A stretch of 64,000 bases of DNA from Dyadobacter sp. NIV53 (GTDB lineage: Bacteria; Bacteroidota; Bacteroidia; Cytophagales; Spirosomataceae): the NCBI RefSeq assembly GCF_019711195.1, contig NZ_CP081299.1:6978501-7042500 (forward strand), read 5' to 3'. The stretch's first letter is position 1. Every line of letters begins with the position of its first letter. The notes beneath the pieces were generated by a model. That model saw only the letters and a list, made by a program, of their open reading frames with translations, made no database searches and was not told the DNA's origin. A program made the translations under genes and the position numbers. Shown here piece after piece: positions 53,228 to 62,604 of the stretch.

Positions 53228-53710
53228 ATGAAGCGTGTAGCACTATTTCCGGGATCTTTTGATCCTTTTACTAAAGGACATGAAGATATTATCATACGTG
53301 GATTAAGGCTTTTTGACGAAGTGGTTATTGGAATTGGTAATAATGCTACTAAAAAACGTTATTTCCCTCTGGAAGTAATGAAAGAATTAATAGAAAGGAC
53401 TTTTGAGGATGAAACCAATGTAAAAGTTATTACCTACGACGATCTTACAGCGCATACAGCCCGGGAAATAGGGGCTAAGTTTTTACTAAGAGGTTTAAGA
53501 AATACAACGGATTTTGAGTATGAAAACGGAATTTCACAGGTAAACCGTTACATATATGCAGAAATTGAAACCGTCTTTTTGATTACATCACCTGCACTAG
53601 CCCCGATCAGTTCAAGCATTATCCGGGATCTTCACCGTTATGGACAGGATGTAGACGATTTTTTGCCTTATTCGCTTTCTGAGTTAAATAAGCTGAACAG
53701 GGAAGTTTAA
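53228..53710 (+). CDS. coaD: Pantetheine-phosphate adenylyltransferase
   Basis: Fourth step of coenzyme A synthesis, joining 4'-phosphopantetheine and ATP. 160 residues: GSFDPFTKGH with the nucleotidyltransferase (H/T)xGH-like motif at about residues 8-17, RGLRNTTDFEYE, and ISSSIIRDL (ISSTxxR motif). Complete and of normal length. It has a strong terminator immediately downstream. Confidence 0.95.
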   Translation: MKRVALFPGSFDPFTKGHEDIIIRGLRLFDEVVIGIGNNATKKRYFPLEVMKELIERTFEDETNVKVITYDDLTAHTAREIGAKFLLRGLRNTTDFEYENGISQVNRYIYAEIETVFLITSPALAPISSSIIRDLHRYGQDVDDFLPYSLSELNKLNREV

Positions 53711-53725
53711 GTTAGAACTTATCAG

Positions 53726-53767
53726 AAAAGTATACAATGCAGTCTGAACGCAGCATTGTATACTTTT
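53726..53767. terminator. Bidirectional terminator between coaD and Nudix gene
   Basis: A perfect 15-bp stem (AAAAGTATACAATGC with GCATTGTATACTTTT), 12-base loop, T run on both strands. Confidence 0.85.
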
Positions 53768-53791
53768 TTCATTTCAAAGTAATATTTGAAA

Positions 53792-54481
53792 TTATAATTC
53801 CTGTACGTTCTGCATTTTTTTCAGGCTGTCGACCACGTAACGGATTGAACTGAAAGAATTAACGAGAATTGCTTTTCCTTCTGCCTGTGTGAGCCAGCTT
53901 AGTTTTTCAATTTGTTCTTCGGCCTGCGGGCTCATTTTAGAATCATCGACGCAATCTAAGACATACCATTTAGTACGTTTCAGAATCCTGTTATTATTAA
54001 TGCTGTAAGTGTGCCAGGTAGTACAAATCCGGTCATGTATCACAGCATCCACACCGGTTTCTTCCTTAATCTCACGTACAGCCGCGTCTTTGGAGTTTTC
54101 CCCTTTGTCAAGCTTTCCTTTTGGCAGGTCCCATTTTTTACGGCGATACATAAAAAGCCATTTTCCATCTTTGATTACTACACCACCAGCAGCCTTAATT
54201 ACTTTAAAATTACTTTTTATTTTTTCTTCAACCTCCGCTTTTTCACGTGTTGCCATAGTTAATGAAAGCAGGTCACCCGGCATTTCTTTTTCCAGAAAAG
54301 TAATTGCCTGTAGAGCCGTAGCAGCAGTTGCATTAAGAAAAAGGACATGACCTGTTAATAAACTTTTTTGAAGTTTAGCTAGTCTTAGATCCACAATATT
54401 GTCAAAATGTGCCGTTTCAGCCATAGAAAGCTGGTTGGTCCTTACAATTTTGAAGGGACGGTCGTCAAAAAAAATGATCAT
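53792..54481 (-). CDS. Nudix hydrolase with N-terminal extension
   Basis: A 229-residue protein. The C-terminal Nudix domain has a full box: GKLDKGENSKDAAVREIKEE, then TGVDAV (about residues 125-150). The N-terminal 95 residues begin MIIFFDDRPFKIV, and this extension is a common feature of a Bacteroidota subfamily; its role is unknown. I chose ATG 54481 rather than the longer frame from 54511. It is divergent from the CorC-type transporter gene at 54578. Confidence 0.88.
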   Translation of the reverse strand: MIIFFDDRPFKIVRTNQLSMAETAHFDNIVDLRLAKLQKSLLTGHVLFLNATAATALQAITFLEKEMPGDLLSLTMATREKAEVEEKIKSNFKVIKAAGGVVIKDGKWLFMYRRKKWDLPKGKLDKGENSKDAAVREIKEETGVDAVIHDRICTTWHTYSINNNRILKRTKWYVLDCVDDSKMSPQAEEQIEKLSWLTQAEGKAILVNSFSSIRYVVDSLKKMQNVQEL

Positions 54482-54552
54482 TTGTAAGGTTTGGCGTTTG
54501 TTCTCTGGCAAAATTAAGTAAAGAGTTTAGTTTAGACAGAGATTATTATTGA

Positions 54553-54560
54553 TAAATTTG
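54553..54560 (+). promoter_or_regulatory. Candidate -7 element for CorC-type gene
   Basis: TAAATTTG fits TAnnTTTG; TTTA at about 54526-54529 could be a weak -33. Confidence 0.4.
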
Positions 54561-54577
54561 TAGTATCAATAAATTAA

Positions 54578-55885
54578 TTGTTATTGGAACTCCTGATCAT
54601 TTTACTTTTAGTGCTTGTCAACGGTATATTTTCGATGTCGGAGATAGCACTTGTTTCTTCAAGAAAATCACGTTTAGAGGCTGCCGCCAGAAACGGTGAT
54701 TCCAGTGCCAAAGCTGCCCTGCATTTAGCTAATTCACCGACAAGGTTTCTTTCAACAGTTCAGATTGGCATTACGCTTATCGGCCTGTTGACAGGTATGT
54801 ATAGTGGTGATAACATTACTGCAGATTTTGAATTATTTATATCCAGGATCACTGTTTTAAAACCTTATAGTCATACGTTAGCTGTTGGAACTGTTCTGGT
54901 TTTTATTACCTATTTATCCCTTGTTCTGGGAGAACTTGTTCCCAAGCGAATAGGAATGGCCAATCCGGAGGCGATTTCCACCTTTATGGCCAAGCCGATG
55001 AACCTGCTTTCAAGAATAACCGCTCCGTTCATTAGTCTGTTGGGTTTTTCCAGTGATTTGATCATCAAACTATTAAATATCAAACAAAGTGAAAATTCAG
55101 TCACAGAGGAGGAAATAAAAAGCCTGATTCAGGAAGGAACCTCGGGTGGTGTATTTGAAGAAATTGAACAGGAGATTGTGCACAATGTTTTCCAGCTCGG
55201 AGACAGGAAGGTAACTTCACTCATGACAAACCGCCAGGAAATTGTGTGGCTAGATATTGAAGATACCGTTCAGGAAAACAAAGCGAAAATATTCGAGTCC
55301 AGGCATTCTATCTATCCTGTTTGTCGGGATACGGTGGACGATGTAGTCGGTTTAATCTACGTTAAAGACCTTATAGCTACTGATATTGAGGATCAGCTGG
55401 CGCACATGAATACAATTATTAAGGAGCCGGTTTATCTTCCTGAAAGTAATAGGGCTTACCAGGCTCTTGAAAAATTCAAAGAACAAAGGGTTTATTTTGG
55501 GATTATTGTGGATGAATATGGCGGAATGTTGGGTGTGATTACCATGCACGACATTATGGACGCATTGGTTGGGGATATCTCGGAAGATATTGAAGAAGCA
55601 TCTGAGATAGTGAAACGTGAAGATGGCAGTTTTCTAATTGATGCTCAGCTTCCATTTGATAATTTCCTGCAATATTTTCATATGAATATCCAGGATTCGG
55701 AAAGGCGCGAACTCACAGGATTTAATACGTTGGGCGGATTTGTGCTTTACATTTTAGAAAACATCCCTCAGGAAGGTGAAAAATTTACCTGGAAACATTT
55801 TGAATTTGAAGTAATAGATATGGACAGAAGCCGTATTGATAAATTGCTTGTTCATAACAATAAAAAAGAAGACAAGGAAGAATAA
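54578..55885 (+). CDS. CNNM/CorC-type transporter (hemolysin family)
   Basis: A 435-residue protein: N-terminal CNNM membrane domain of four helices (starting LIILLLVLVNGIFSMSEIAL), then two CBS domains (SRHSIYPVCRDTVDDVVGLI and YFGIIVDEYGGMLGVI), then a C-terminal CorC/HlyC domain (GFNTLGGFVLYIL). Relatives move Mg2+ or Na+ or are linked to Co2+ tolerance. The start is a TTG at 54578. It ends 15 bases before pyrE and is probably co-transcribed with it. Confidence 0.93.
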   Translation: MLLELLIILLLVLVNGIFSMSEIALVSSRKSRLEAAARNGDSSAKAALHLANSPTRFLSTVQIGITLIGLLTGMYSGDNITADFELFISRITVLKPYSHTLAVGTVLVFITYLSLVLGELVPKRIGMANPEAISTFMAKPMNLLSRITAPFISLLGFSSDLIIKLLNIKQSENSVTEEEIKSLIQEGTSGGVFEEIEQEIVHNVFQLGDRKVTSLMTNRQEIVWLDIEDTVQENKAKIFESRHSIYPVCRDTVDDVVGLIYVKDLIATDIEDQLAHMNTIIKEPVYLPESNRAYQALEKFKEQRVYFGIIVDEYGGMLGVITMHDIMDALVGDISEDIEEASEIVKREDGSFLIDAQLPFDNFLQYFHMNIQDSERRELTGFNTLGGFVLYILENIPQEGEKFTWKHFEFEVIDMDRSRIDKLLVHNNKKEDKEE

Positions 55886-55900
55886 ATACCAAACGATCAG

Positions 55901-56527
55901 ATGACAGATAAACGTGTTGCCGAATTACTGCTGGAAGCCCAAGCTATTAAATTAAGTCCTGACAAACCTTTTACGTGGAGTTCGGGTTGGTTGTCACCAA
56001 TATACTGTGATAACCGGGTTGCTTTATCTTACCCGGATACCCGGACATATATTAAAAAAGTACTGGCTGATCTGATCAGGCAGGAATATCCGGACGTGGA
56101 AGCTATTGTTGGCGTTGCGACCGGCGGAATTGCACAGGGTGCATTAATTGCTGACATCCTGGAATTACCTTTTGCTTATGTTCGTCCTGAGCCTAAAAAA
56201 CACGGTATGGGCAACCAGATCGAAGGGCGTCTGGAAAAAGGGCAATCAGTTATTATCATCGAGGATCTGATATCTACCGGAGGAAGTTCTCTGAAAGTGG
56301 TGGATGTATTGCGTTCAGCAGAAATTGAAGTAGCTGGTATGGCTGCAATATTTACATATGGATTTGAAATAGCTGAACAGAATTTCAAAGAGAAGAATGT
56401 GAAATTGAGTACGATCTGTAATTACAACGCGCTGATTGAATCAGCATTGGAACACAATTACATCACAGAATCACAAGTAGCAAGCCTGAGTTCATGGAGA
56501 GTGAACCCGGCTCAATGGGGAAAATAA
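55901..56527 (+). CDS. pyrE: Orotate phosphoribosyltransferase
   Basis: Fifth step of pyrimidine synthesis, joining orotate and PRPP. 208 residues with the PRPP-binding motif VIIIEDLISTGGSS (about residues 117-130), FTWSSGWLSPIYCDNR at the N-terminus, and FAYVRPEPKKHGMGNQIEG. Full length. It follows the CorC-type gene by 15 bases and is terminated at 56531-56568. Confidence 0.95.
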   Translation: MTDKRVAELLLEAQAIKLSPDKPFTWSSGWLSPIYCDNRVALSYPDTRTYIKKVLADLIRQEYPDVEAIVGVATGGIAQGALIADILELPFAYVRPEPKKHGMGNQIEGRLEKGQSVIIIEDLISTGGSSLKVVDVLRSAEIEVAGMAAIFTYGFEIAEQNFKEKNVKLSTICNYNALIESALEHNYITESQVASLSSWRVNPAQWGK

Positions 56528-56530
56528 ATA

Positions 56531-56568
56531 AAAAGTGAGAGATAACCCATAAACTATCTCTCACTTTT
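56531..56568. terminator. Bidirectional terminator after pyrE
   Basis: 14-bp perfect stem (AAAAGTGAGAGATA with TATCTCTCACTTTT), 10-base loop, between convergent genes. Confidence 0.85.
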
Positions 56569-56577
56569 ATTACAATT

Positions 56578-57600
56578 TTATTGCCTGTGGTTATCCAGAA
56601 GGTCATACATTCCTCCAAAAGCTTCTTCTTTTACTCCATCGGATTTGAGGAATTCATGAGGAAAGCCCAACTCAATTTTACTGACCTCATTTAATTTTTT
56701 CAAAAATTCTTCTTGTATCCGGAAGTTAAGGCAACCAAGAGAATCCTGTAATTGTATGGATCTGGATGCTCCGATAATTGGTATCATAACCTGTTGTCGC
56801 TGGCGTGTCCAGTTAATTGCAACCTGTGCCGGTGTTGCTCCGATTTCATTGGCAATATCCACCACAGTTTGAGCAATTATGCTACTATGTTTATTGCGTC
56901 TCTGGCTATCGTCAGGTACACGTCCTGATTCTCCTCGTAAATATTTCCCTGTTAGGGCGCCACCACCAATTGCTCCCCAGGGAGTGACTGCAAGATCCAG
57001 TGCTTTTGCCATAGGGATCAGATCTCTTTCAGGTGTACGCTGTAATAAGGAATATTCGAATTGTAAGGCTGTGAAGGCATTCCATCCGCGAAAATCGGCG
57101 ATGGTATTAGCCTGAGAAACAATCCAGGCCGGCGTATCCGAAATCCCAATATAATGAACCAGTCCACGGCTTACGAGATCATCAAGGCCACGCATTACTT
57201 CTTCTGTTGGAGTGGTATTATCCCACATGTGAACCCAAAGCAGATCGATGTAATCAGTATTTAGCCGTTTCAGACTGGCCTGTACCGACCGCATCATATT
57301 TTTGCGATGGTTGCCGGCAAAATTCAAATCATCGTTTCTGTCCTTTAATGTAAATTTGGTAGCAAGTACCCAGTGATCACGATCAGTTTCAATGAATTCA
57401 CCTACAAATTTTTCAGATGAACCCTCTGTATACCGGTTGGCTGTATCTATGAAATTTCCACCCGCATCTGCAAAAGTGTCAAAAATCCTGAAACTCTCAT
57501 GTTTGTCTGCTCCCCAGCCCCATTCTGTGCCAAATGTCATGGTTCCAAGACAAACTTCAGACACTCTTAATCCTGAACGGCCTAATAATTGATAACGCAT
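56578..57600 (-). CDS. Aldo/keto reductase
   Basis: A 340-residue NADPH-dependent oxidoreductase with the TIM-barrel fold. Conserved residues are FIDTANRYTEGSSEKFVGEFI (Asp and Tyr of the catalytic tetrad), VLATKFTLK (Lys), YIDLLWVHMWDN (His), and C-terminal NADP-binding PIIGASRSIQLQDSL. The substrate cannot be told. Complete, minus strand, between pyrE and ppk1. Confidence 0.94.
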   Translation of the reverse strand: MRYQLLGRSGLRVSEVCLGTMTFGTEWGWGADKHESFRIFDTFADAGGNFIDTANRYTEGSSEKFVGEFIETDRDHWVLATKFTLKDRNDDLNFAGNHRKNMMRSVQASLKRLNTDYIDLLWVHMWDNTTPTEEVMRGLDDLVSRGLVHYIGISDTPAWIVSQANTIADFRGWNAFTALQFEYSLLQRTPERDLIPMAKALDLAVTPWGAIGGGALTGKYLRGESGRVPDDSQRRNKHSSIIAQTVVDIANEIGATPAQVAINWTRQRQQVMIPIIGASRSIQLQDSLGCLNFRIQEEFLKKLNEVSKIELGFPHEFLKSDGVKEEAFGGMYDLLDNHRQ

Positions 57601-57717
57601 AAATAGTATAAATTAAAAGGTTTGCCTATATGTGTAACAGTGGACGCTCGCCGTACAACGTTATTATTAATGATGCAAAGTTATATCCTTACCCATTAAA
57701 TGTCTTTATATTGTACC

Positions 57718-57725
57718 TAAATTTG
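57718..57725 (+). promoter_or_regulatory. Candidate -7 element for ppk1
   Basis: TAAATTTG fits TAnnTTTG and puts the transcript start about 13 bases before ATG 57745; no clear -33. Confidence 0.4.
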
Positions 57726-57744
57726 AATTTTTTTGATTTAATAA

Positions 57745-59832
57745 ATGATTGACGTTTCGTATCCTTACTTTGACATTAATTTAAGCTGGCTGTCTAATAA
57801 CTACCGATTATTATTAGAAGCCAACGATGAATCAGTTCCTTTAAGGGAGCGGTTACGGTTTTTGAGTACGTATTCCAATCAGACAGAGGAGTTTTATAGG
57901 GTAAGGATTCCCAACTTGCTGGCTATGGGTGAAGCGAGTGATGACATACGGGCTAAACTAAACATATACCCTCATTCTTTGCTTGAACATGTGTATGAAA
58001 CCCTGGAAAATCAGCTTAGAGAATTTAACGATATATTAGTAACAGGAATATTACCAGCACTGAATGAACAGGGAGTTCATTTTTACTACAAAGAATCTTT
58101 CGTTTCGGAGCATTTACCTTTTATCAGAAATTTCTTTATAAATAAACTGTTCAGATACTTACAGCCAGTCTTTCTCGACGGAAGAAGAAATTCCAAAGTA
58201 ACATTTTTTGAGACAAAGCAGCTGTACCTTGTAGTAAGGCTTAACTGGTCAAATGATGAGCAGGTAGATTTGTATGCTACCGTAAACGTGCCGTCTGAGC
58301 CTTTTGGGCGGTTTTTGGAATTGCCGGAATATGAAGGAAGAAAATACGTAACATTTATAGAGGATGTTATCAGGGAAAACCTGCCATTATTATTTCCAGG
58401 TTATTCAGTTATTGATAGTTATGCAATCCGTGCGGAGCGTGATACAGAGCTTATGATCGAAGATGAATATCCTGTTCAAATTTCGCAAAGAATATTAAAA
58501 CAGCTGGACAAAAGAAATTTTGTAATGCCTTCTCAGTTCTTTTATGAAACTGGGATGCCTTTGGAAATGCGTGAATATTTATTCAACAAAGCGGGTATTC
58601 AGATGAACGAATTTCATGAACGCGGGCCATATATATTCATGCAGGATCTTTCCGGATTTCCTGCATTATTTAAAAAACTCGATTATTCCGTTCAAAAGCC
58701 TTTACAAAATCCCAATTTTGACGATAAGACATCCGTATTTGATACCATTCAAAAGGCAGATCAGCTGTTCCACTTACCATATCATTCCTATGAACCGATT
58801 GTACGGTTTTTTAATGAGGCTGCAACAGATCCCTTTGTGAAGGAAATTCATGTTTCACTTTATAAAATCAGCCCTAACTCCTTTATACTAAATTCTTTAA
58901 TTAGTGCTGCGCGTAATGGTAAGCGGGTAATAACCTACGTAGAGCTGAATACCAAGGTGGATATTTATGAAAATTTACATTGGTCTCGTAAAATGCGTGA
59001 GGCGGGAGTGAAAATTGTTATTAGTGTTCCTAATCTAAAGGTGCATGCAAAGATGGCACTCGTTAAACGCAAAATGCAAAAAGGGTGGGAGCGTTACGCA
59101 TTTTTAGGTACAGGTAGTTTTTATAAGCTGACAAGCAGGGAAATTGTAGATCATGCCATGCTTACCAGTCATCGTGAGCTAACGAATGAACTCGAACTGT
59201 TATTCGGATATTTATTTACACAGGATGAACCTAAAAAGTATAAGTACCTGCCATTTAATTATTTGATGGTAACTCAGTTTAATTTTCAAAAAAGATTGGT
59301 TGACCTGATCGACCGGGAAATTGCAAACTGTAATGCGGGCTTAAAATCTTTTGTAACAATCAAGGTAAACCAGCTTCAGGATCATATTTTGATAGATAAA
59401 CTTTATCAGGCAGGGCAGGCCGGAGTTCCGGTTCATGTAATTGTGAGTGAAAGCAGCAGCCTTATTTCCGGCTTACCATCCATCAGCGATAATATTATAG
59501 TAAGCAGGCATGTGGATAGGTACACCGAAAATACGAGAATATTTCACTTCGGTAACCGGGGTAATGATGAAATATTCTTTTCTTCCTGCGATTGGACATA
59601 CCGTAATCTGCATAGAAGAATTGATATCTGTTTTCCTGTATTGGATGAAGTATTGAAAAATCAGACGCGAATGGTTTTAAGAAACTATGCTAATGATAAT
59701 CAGAAGTCGGTAAGGCTGGACATGTATCAGAATAATTTGCGGATCACAGATGAATCACGATTTAAATTAAGAGCTCAGGAAGCCAATTATAAGTTAACCG
59801 AAAAGCTTGAAAAGAATACAATTCAAAAGTGA
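57745..59832 (+). CDS. ppk1: Polyphosphate kinase 1
   Basis: Polymerises inorganic polyphosphate from ATP. 695 residues, normal length, with the N, H, C1 and C2 domains. Catalytic His434 lies in LKVHAKMALVKRK (a PLD-like HxK motif); other conserved parts are EIHVSLYKIS, RVITYVELNTKVDI, FLGTGSFYKLTSREIVDHAM and SSCDWTYRNLHRRIDICFPV. Polyphosphate is a stress and energy store. It precedes a TetR-type regulator by 106 bases on the same strand. Confidence 0.95.
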   Translation: MIDVSYPYFDINLSWLSNNYRLLLEANDESVPLRERLRFLSTYSNQTEEFYRVRIPNLLAMGEASDDIRAKLNIYPHSLLEHVYETLENQLREFNDILVTGILPALNEQGVHFYYKESFVSEHLPFIRNFFINKLFRYLQPVFLDGRRNSKVTFFETKQLYLVVRLNWSNDEQVDLYATVNVPSEPFGRFLELPEYEGRKYVTFIEDVIRENLPLLFPGYSVIDSYAIRAERDTELMIEDEYPVQISQRILKQLDKRNFVMPSQFFYETGMPLEMREYLFNKAGIQMNEFHERGPYIFMQDLSGFPALFKKLDYSVQKPLQNPNFDDKTSVFDTIQKADQLFHLPYHSYEPIVRFFNEAATDPFVKEIHVSLYKISPNSFILNSLISAARNGKRVITYVELNTKVDIYENLHWSRKMREAGVKIVISVPNLKVHAKMALVKRKMQKGWERYAFLGTGSFYKLTSREIVDHAMLTSHRELTNELELLFGYLFTQDEPKKYKYLPFNYLMVTQFNFQKRLVDLIDREIANCNAGLKSFVTIKVNQLQDHILIDKLYQAGQAGVPVHVIVSESSSLISGLPSISDNIIVSRHVDRYTENTRIFHFGNRGNDEIFFSSCDWTYRNLHRRIDICFPVLDEVLKNQTRMVLRNYANDNQKSVRLDMYQNNLRITDESRFKLRAQEANYKLTEKLEKNTIQK

Positions 59833-59938
59833 TCTAACAGTAACAGATATTTTAACACAGGTTATTTTATTTATTCACTATATGGTTATATTTGATGTAA
59901 TTAATTGTTTTTAAATAGGTAAAAAAGAACATTTCAAT

Positions 59939-60533
59939 ATGGGAATAACCGATCGCAGGGAGCGGCTGAAAATACAGGTACGTTCCGATATAGTTAAAAC
60001 AGCGAAAGAAATTGCCCGGGAAGGTGGGTGGACGGCAGTTTCAATTCGGAAAATAGCTGAAATGATTGAGTATAGCCCCTCCAATTTTATATGAATACTT
60101 TGAAAGTAAAGACAAGTTACTTGAATCAATCCGGATCGAAGGGTTTGATTTTTTACAACTTGAGTTTATAAAAATAAAAACCCGTTTCAGTAATTCCGAA
60201 AAACGATTATCTGAAGTGGCGCAATGTATCTGGAATTTTGCTGTCGAAAATCCGGAAGTTTATCAGGTTATGTTCAATCTGGAAGGTGCATACTGCGACT
60301 CAAAGCGTGTATATTCCCAGGCTATGACCATCAAGGATAATCCAGTTTGGGAAATGATAGCCACTGTGAGGCCCAAAGCAGCAGAGCTTGTTACCAAAAC
60401 ATACTACGAATGGTGGTGCCTGACATACGGTTTTATTTCTATAACAATGACAACACAACCCAGGTATGCATTATCGCAGGCTGAACCGATTTACATGGAT
60501 ACAGTACGCAGGTTTATAAAAAGCCTTACGTAA
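59939..60533 (+). pseudogene. TetR/AcrR family regulator, split by a one-base insertion
   Basis: A roughly 198-residue repressor. The N-terminal DNA-binding domain begins at ATG 59939 (DIVKTAKEIAREGGWTAVSI, then RKIAEMIEYSP). An extra C in the C run 60076-60079 shifts the frame: removing it gives YSPPILYEYFESKDKLLES, the typical helix-turn-helix continuation. The ligand-binding domain follows in the other frame (60066-60533). Both halves are intact in sequence. Target genes unknown; the nearest is cysE in convergent orientation, with a short overlap. Confidence 0.88.
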
Positions 60534-61365
60534 TAGAAGGAATCGATTGCGGGCGTACCTCTACTTTACTTTGGTGATATACCTGAGAATAAGGAGGTAC
60601 GCTTCTTACCAGCCAGGCATTCCCGCCAATTACTGAATCATGACCGATTACTGTATCTCCGCCTAAAATTGTTGCATTGGCATAAACCACAACATTATCT
60701 TGAATAGTTGGATGTCTTTTACTTGTAGCCAGTGATTTGGAAACCGAAGTAGCACCCAAGGTTACACCCTGATATAATTTTACATTATTGCCGATATGGG
60801 TAGTCTCCCCGATAACAATGCCCGTCCCATGATCAATAAAAAATGAATGGCCTATTATCGCATTGGGATGAATATCTATTCCGGTTTGGCTATGGGCAAA
60901 TTCTGTCAGCATTCTGGGTAACAATGGTACTCCTAATTTTGCAAGTATGTGTGCAATCCGGTAAGTAGCTATGGCCATAAATCCCGGATACAATGCAATG
61001 ACCTCTTCAATACTGACAGACGCTGGATCATTATCAGTAATGGACTGGGCATCTCTGAGCAGCATTTCATAGATTTCGGGAATCTGTTCAAATACATGAT
61101 CCAAAATAGCATTTTTATTATCTTCCAGCTGCGGTGTTAATGGCTCCAGCATGCATCTGAGTTTCATTCGTAGCTCATCATAAGCTTGTGATGCATCCTT
61201 AGCCTTATCATTTTGCAGACAGTCGTAACTAATAGGAAATAAAAAATTAATAAGCTGTTGAATAAACTTACCTGCTTCTTGCCTGGATGGTAGTTTATAA
61301 CGATAAGTTTCATTTTGCTCAGCGAGGCGTTGCAAAAATACATTCTGGTGGTTGGCGGTCATCAA
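60526..61365 (-). CDS. cysE: Serine O-acetyltransferase (EpsC type)
   Basis: First step of cysteine synthesis from serine, using acetyl-CoA. The 279-residue protein has a helical N-terminal half and a left-handed beta-helix of hexapeptide repeats: GIDIHPNAIIGHSFFIDHGTG (with catalytic His), VIGETTHIGNNVKLYQGVTLGA, and ATILGGDTVIGHDSVIGGNAW. It is of the longer EpsC-like type common in Bacteroidota. Its end overlaps the end of the TetR gene by 8 bases. Confidence 0.92.
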   Translation of the reverse strand: MMTANHQNVFLQRLAEQNETYRYKLPSRQEAGKFIQQLINFLFPISYDCLQNDKAKDASQAYDELRMKLRCMLEPLTPQLEDNKNAILDHVFEQIPEIYEMLLRDAQSITDNDPASVSIEEVIALYPGFMAIATYRIAHILAKLGVPLLPRMLTEFAHSQTGIDIHPNAIIGHSFFIDHGTGIVIGETTHIGNNVKLYQGVTLGATSVSKSLATSKRHPTIQDNVVVYANATILGGDTVIGHDSVIGGNAWLVRSVPPYSQVYHQSKVEVRPQSIPSIT

Positions 61366-61559
61366 TTTACTTTTTTATTGATCTATAATTAAAATCAGAA
61401 GTGGATTGGCATTATTTTATTGCTTAACAAATAAACATACAGAAATGTTGAGTTTTTAACAATTGTTGTAAAAAAAACTAAGCACCAGTCCTTTTTGCAT
61501 AATATATCGTATATTGATGTATATAGTAATGTCGTTATCAGTAATATGATTGTGTTTCT

Positions 61560-62459
61560 ATGTTGAGCTATAAATTTTTTCGTTCGGGTTTCATTGTTCT
61601 GATTTTTTCAGTTTTGCTGACATCCTGCTTTTCCCGATATATTATTTCAGCCAAACAGGTTAGAAAACACTACGCTTCCAAGGAGATAAAACCCGAAATA
61701 CAAATTATCCGGAATGATACACTTTCTCTTTGTATTGCAAGTGTAGGTGCGGATACATTGCCAATGTTGTTGCTGATCCATGGCGCACCCGGTTCATTAT
61801 GGGGCTACATGAATATTATGGATGATGCTGACCTGCAGAAATACTTTCATATTGTTTCTGTTGACAGAGTAGGGTACGGAAAATCAAGATTAAAGAAACG
61901 TCGTTCAGTAACTTCAATAGAAACACAGGCTAACGCACTTTTGCCGGTTTTTGATCTGAACCATTCCAGTCAGAAAGTCATTGTTTTGGGCCGGTCCTAT
62001 GGGGCGCCTATTGCTGCAAAACTGGTTTCAATGGTTCCGGAGAAAGTAAAGGAACTTATTATGATCTCACCGGTAATTGATCCGGAAAAAGAAAAATTTT
62101 ACTGGTTTTCAAAATGGGGCCGTAATTCATTTATACAGCTCTTTTTGCCGGGTGAATTTAATACTGCCACTGCTGAGAAGTATACACATGCTGATGAACT
62201 GAAAAAGCTATTACCGGTGTGGCAAAACCTGAATGTACCAACAACAGTGATCCAGGGAGGAAATGACTGGATTGCAGACCCTTCTAATATCGACTTTGCT
62301 AAAAAACATATTAAAAGCAGGCGCGCTCAATATATTTTTCTCAATGACGCTGGCCATATGATTACTTTTTCCCACGCGCCAATGATCAAAGAAATGTTGC
62401 TCAGATACAGGCTGTTTCAGGATAAAATAGGGTCAGTACAAATGGCAGTAGGAAATTAG
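61560..62459 (+). CDS. Alpha/beta hydrolase, lipoprotein-like
   Basis: A 299-residue hydrolase. An N-terminal signal with a lipobox-like LTSC (residues 20-23) suggests a membrane lipoprotein. The catalytic triad is probably the Ser of VLGRSYGAP (about residue 146), the Asp in GGNDWIADP, and the His in AGHMITF. The oxyanion loop is LIHGAPGSLWG. The substrate cannot be told. Monocistronic, with a terminator 60 bases after the stop. Confidence 0.87.
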   Translation: MLSYKFFRSGFIVLIFSVLLTSCFSRYIISAKQVRKHYASKEIKPEIQIIRNDTLSLCIASVGADTLPMLLLIHGAPGSLWGYMNIMDDADLQKYFHIVSVDRVGYGKSRLKKRRSVTSIETQANALLPVFDLNHSSQKVIVLGRSYGAPIAAKLVSMVPEKVKELIMISPVIDPEKEKFYWFSKWGRNSFIQLFLPGEFNTATAEKYTHADELKKLLPVWQNLNVPTTVIQGGNDWIADPSNIDFAKKHIKSRRAQYIFLNDAGHMITFSHAPMIKEMLLRYRLFQDKIGSVQMAVGN

Positions 62460-62520
62460 GAATATTCCTTTTTCAAAATAATTCTGGAAAATCAAAACAA
62501 TTTACTTTGAAAATTAAAAG

Positions 62521-62550
62521 AAAACGACTGGTCATTAGACCAGCCGTTTT
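62521..62550. terminator. Bidirectional terminator between hydrolase and TonB receptor
   Basis: 13-bp stem with one A-C mismatch (AAAACGACTGGTC with GACCAGCCGTTTT), a 4-base loop. Confidence 0.75.
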
Positions 62551-62604
62551 ACTGAATTATAATTAACCTATGATAAAGTCTTTACACCATAATCAGTTAT
62601 AGTA

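Noticed and set aside
3494..60079. Programmed ribosomal frameshifting as the cause of the split genes
   Set aside because: The sites differ in direction and sequence, none has a shared slippery signal with downstream structure, and the families affected are not known for it.
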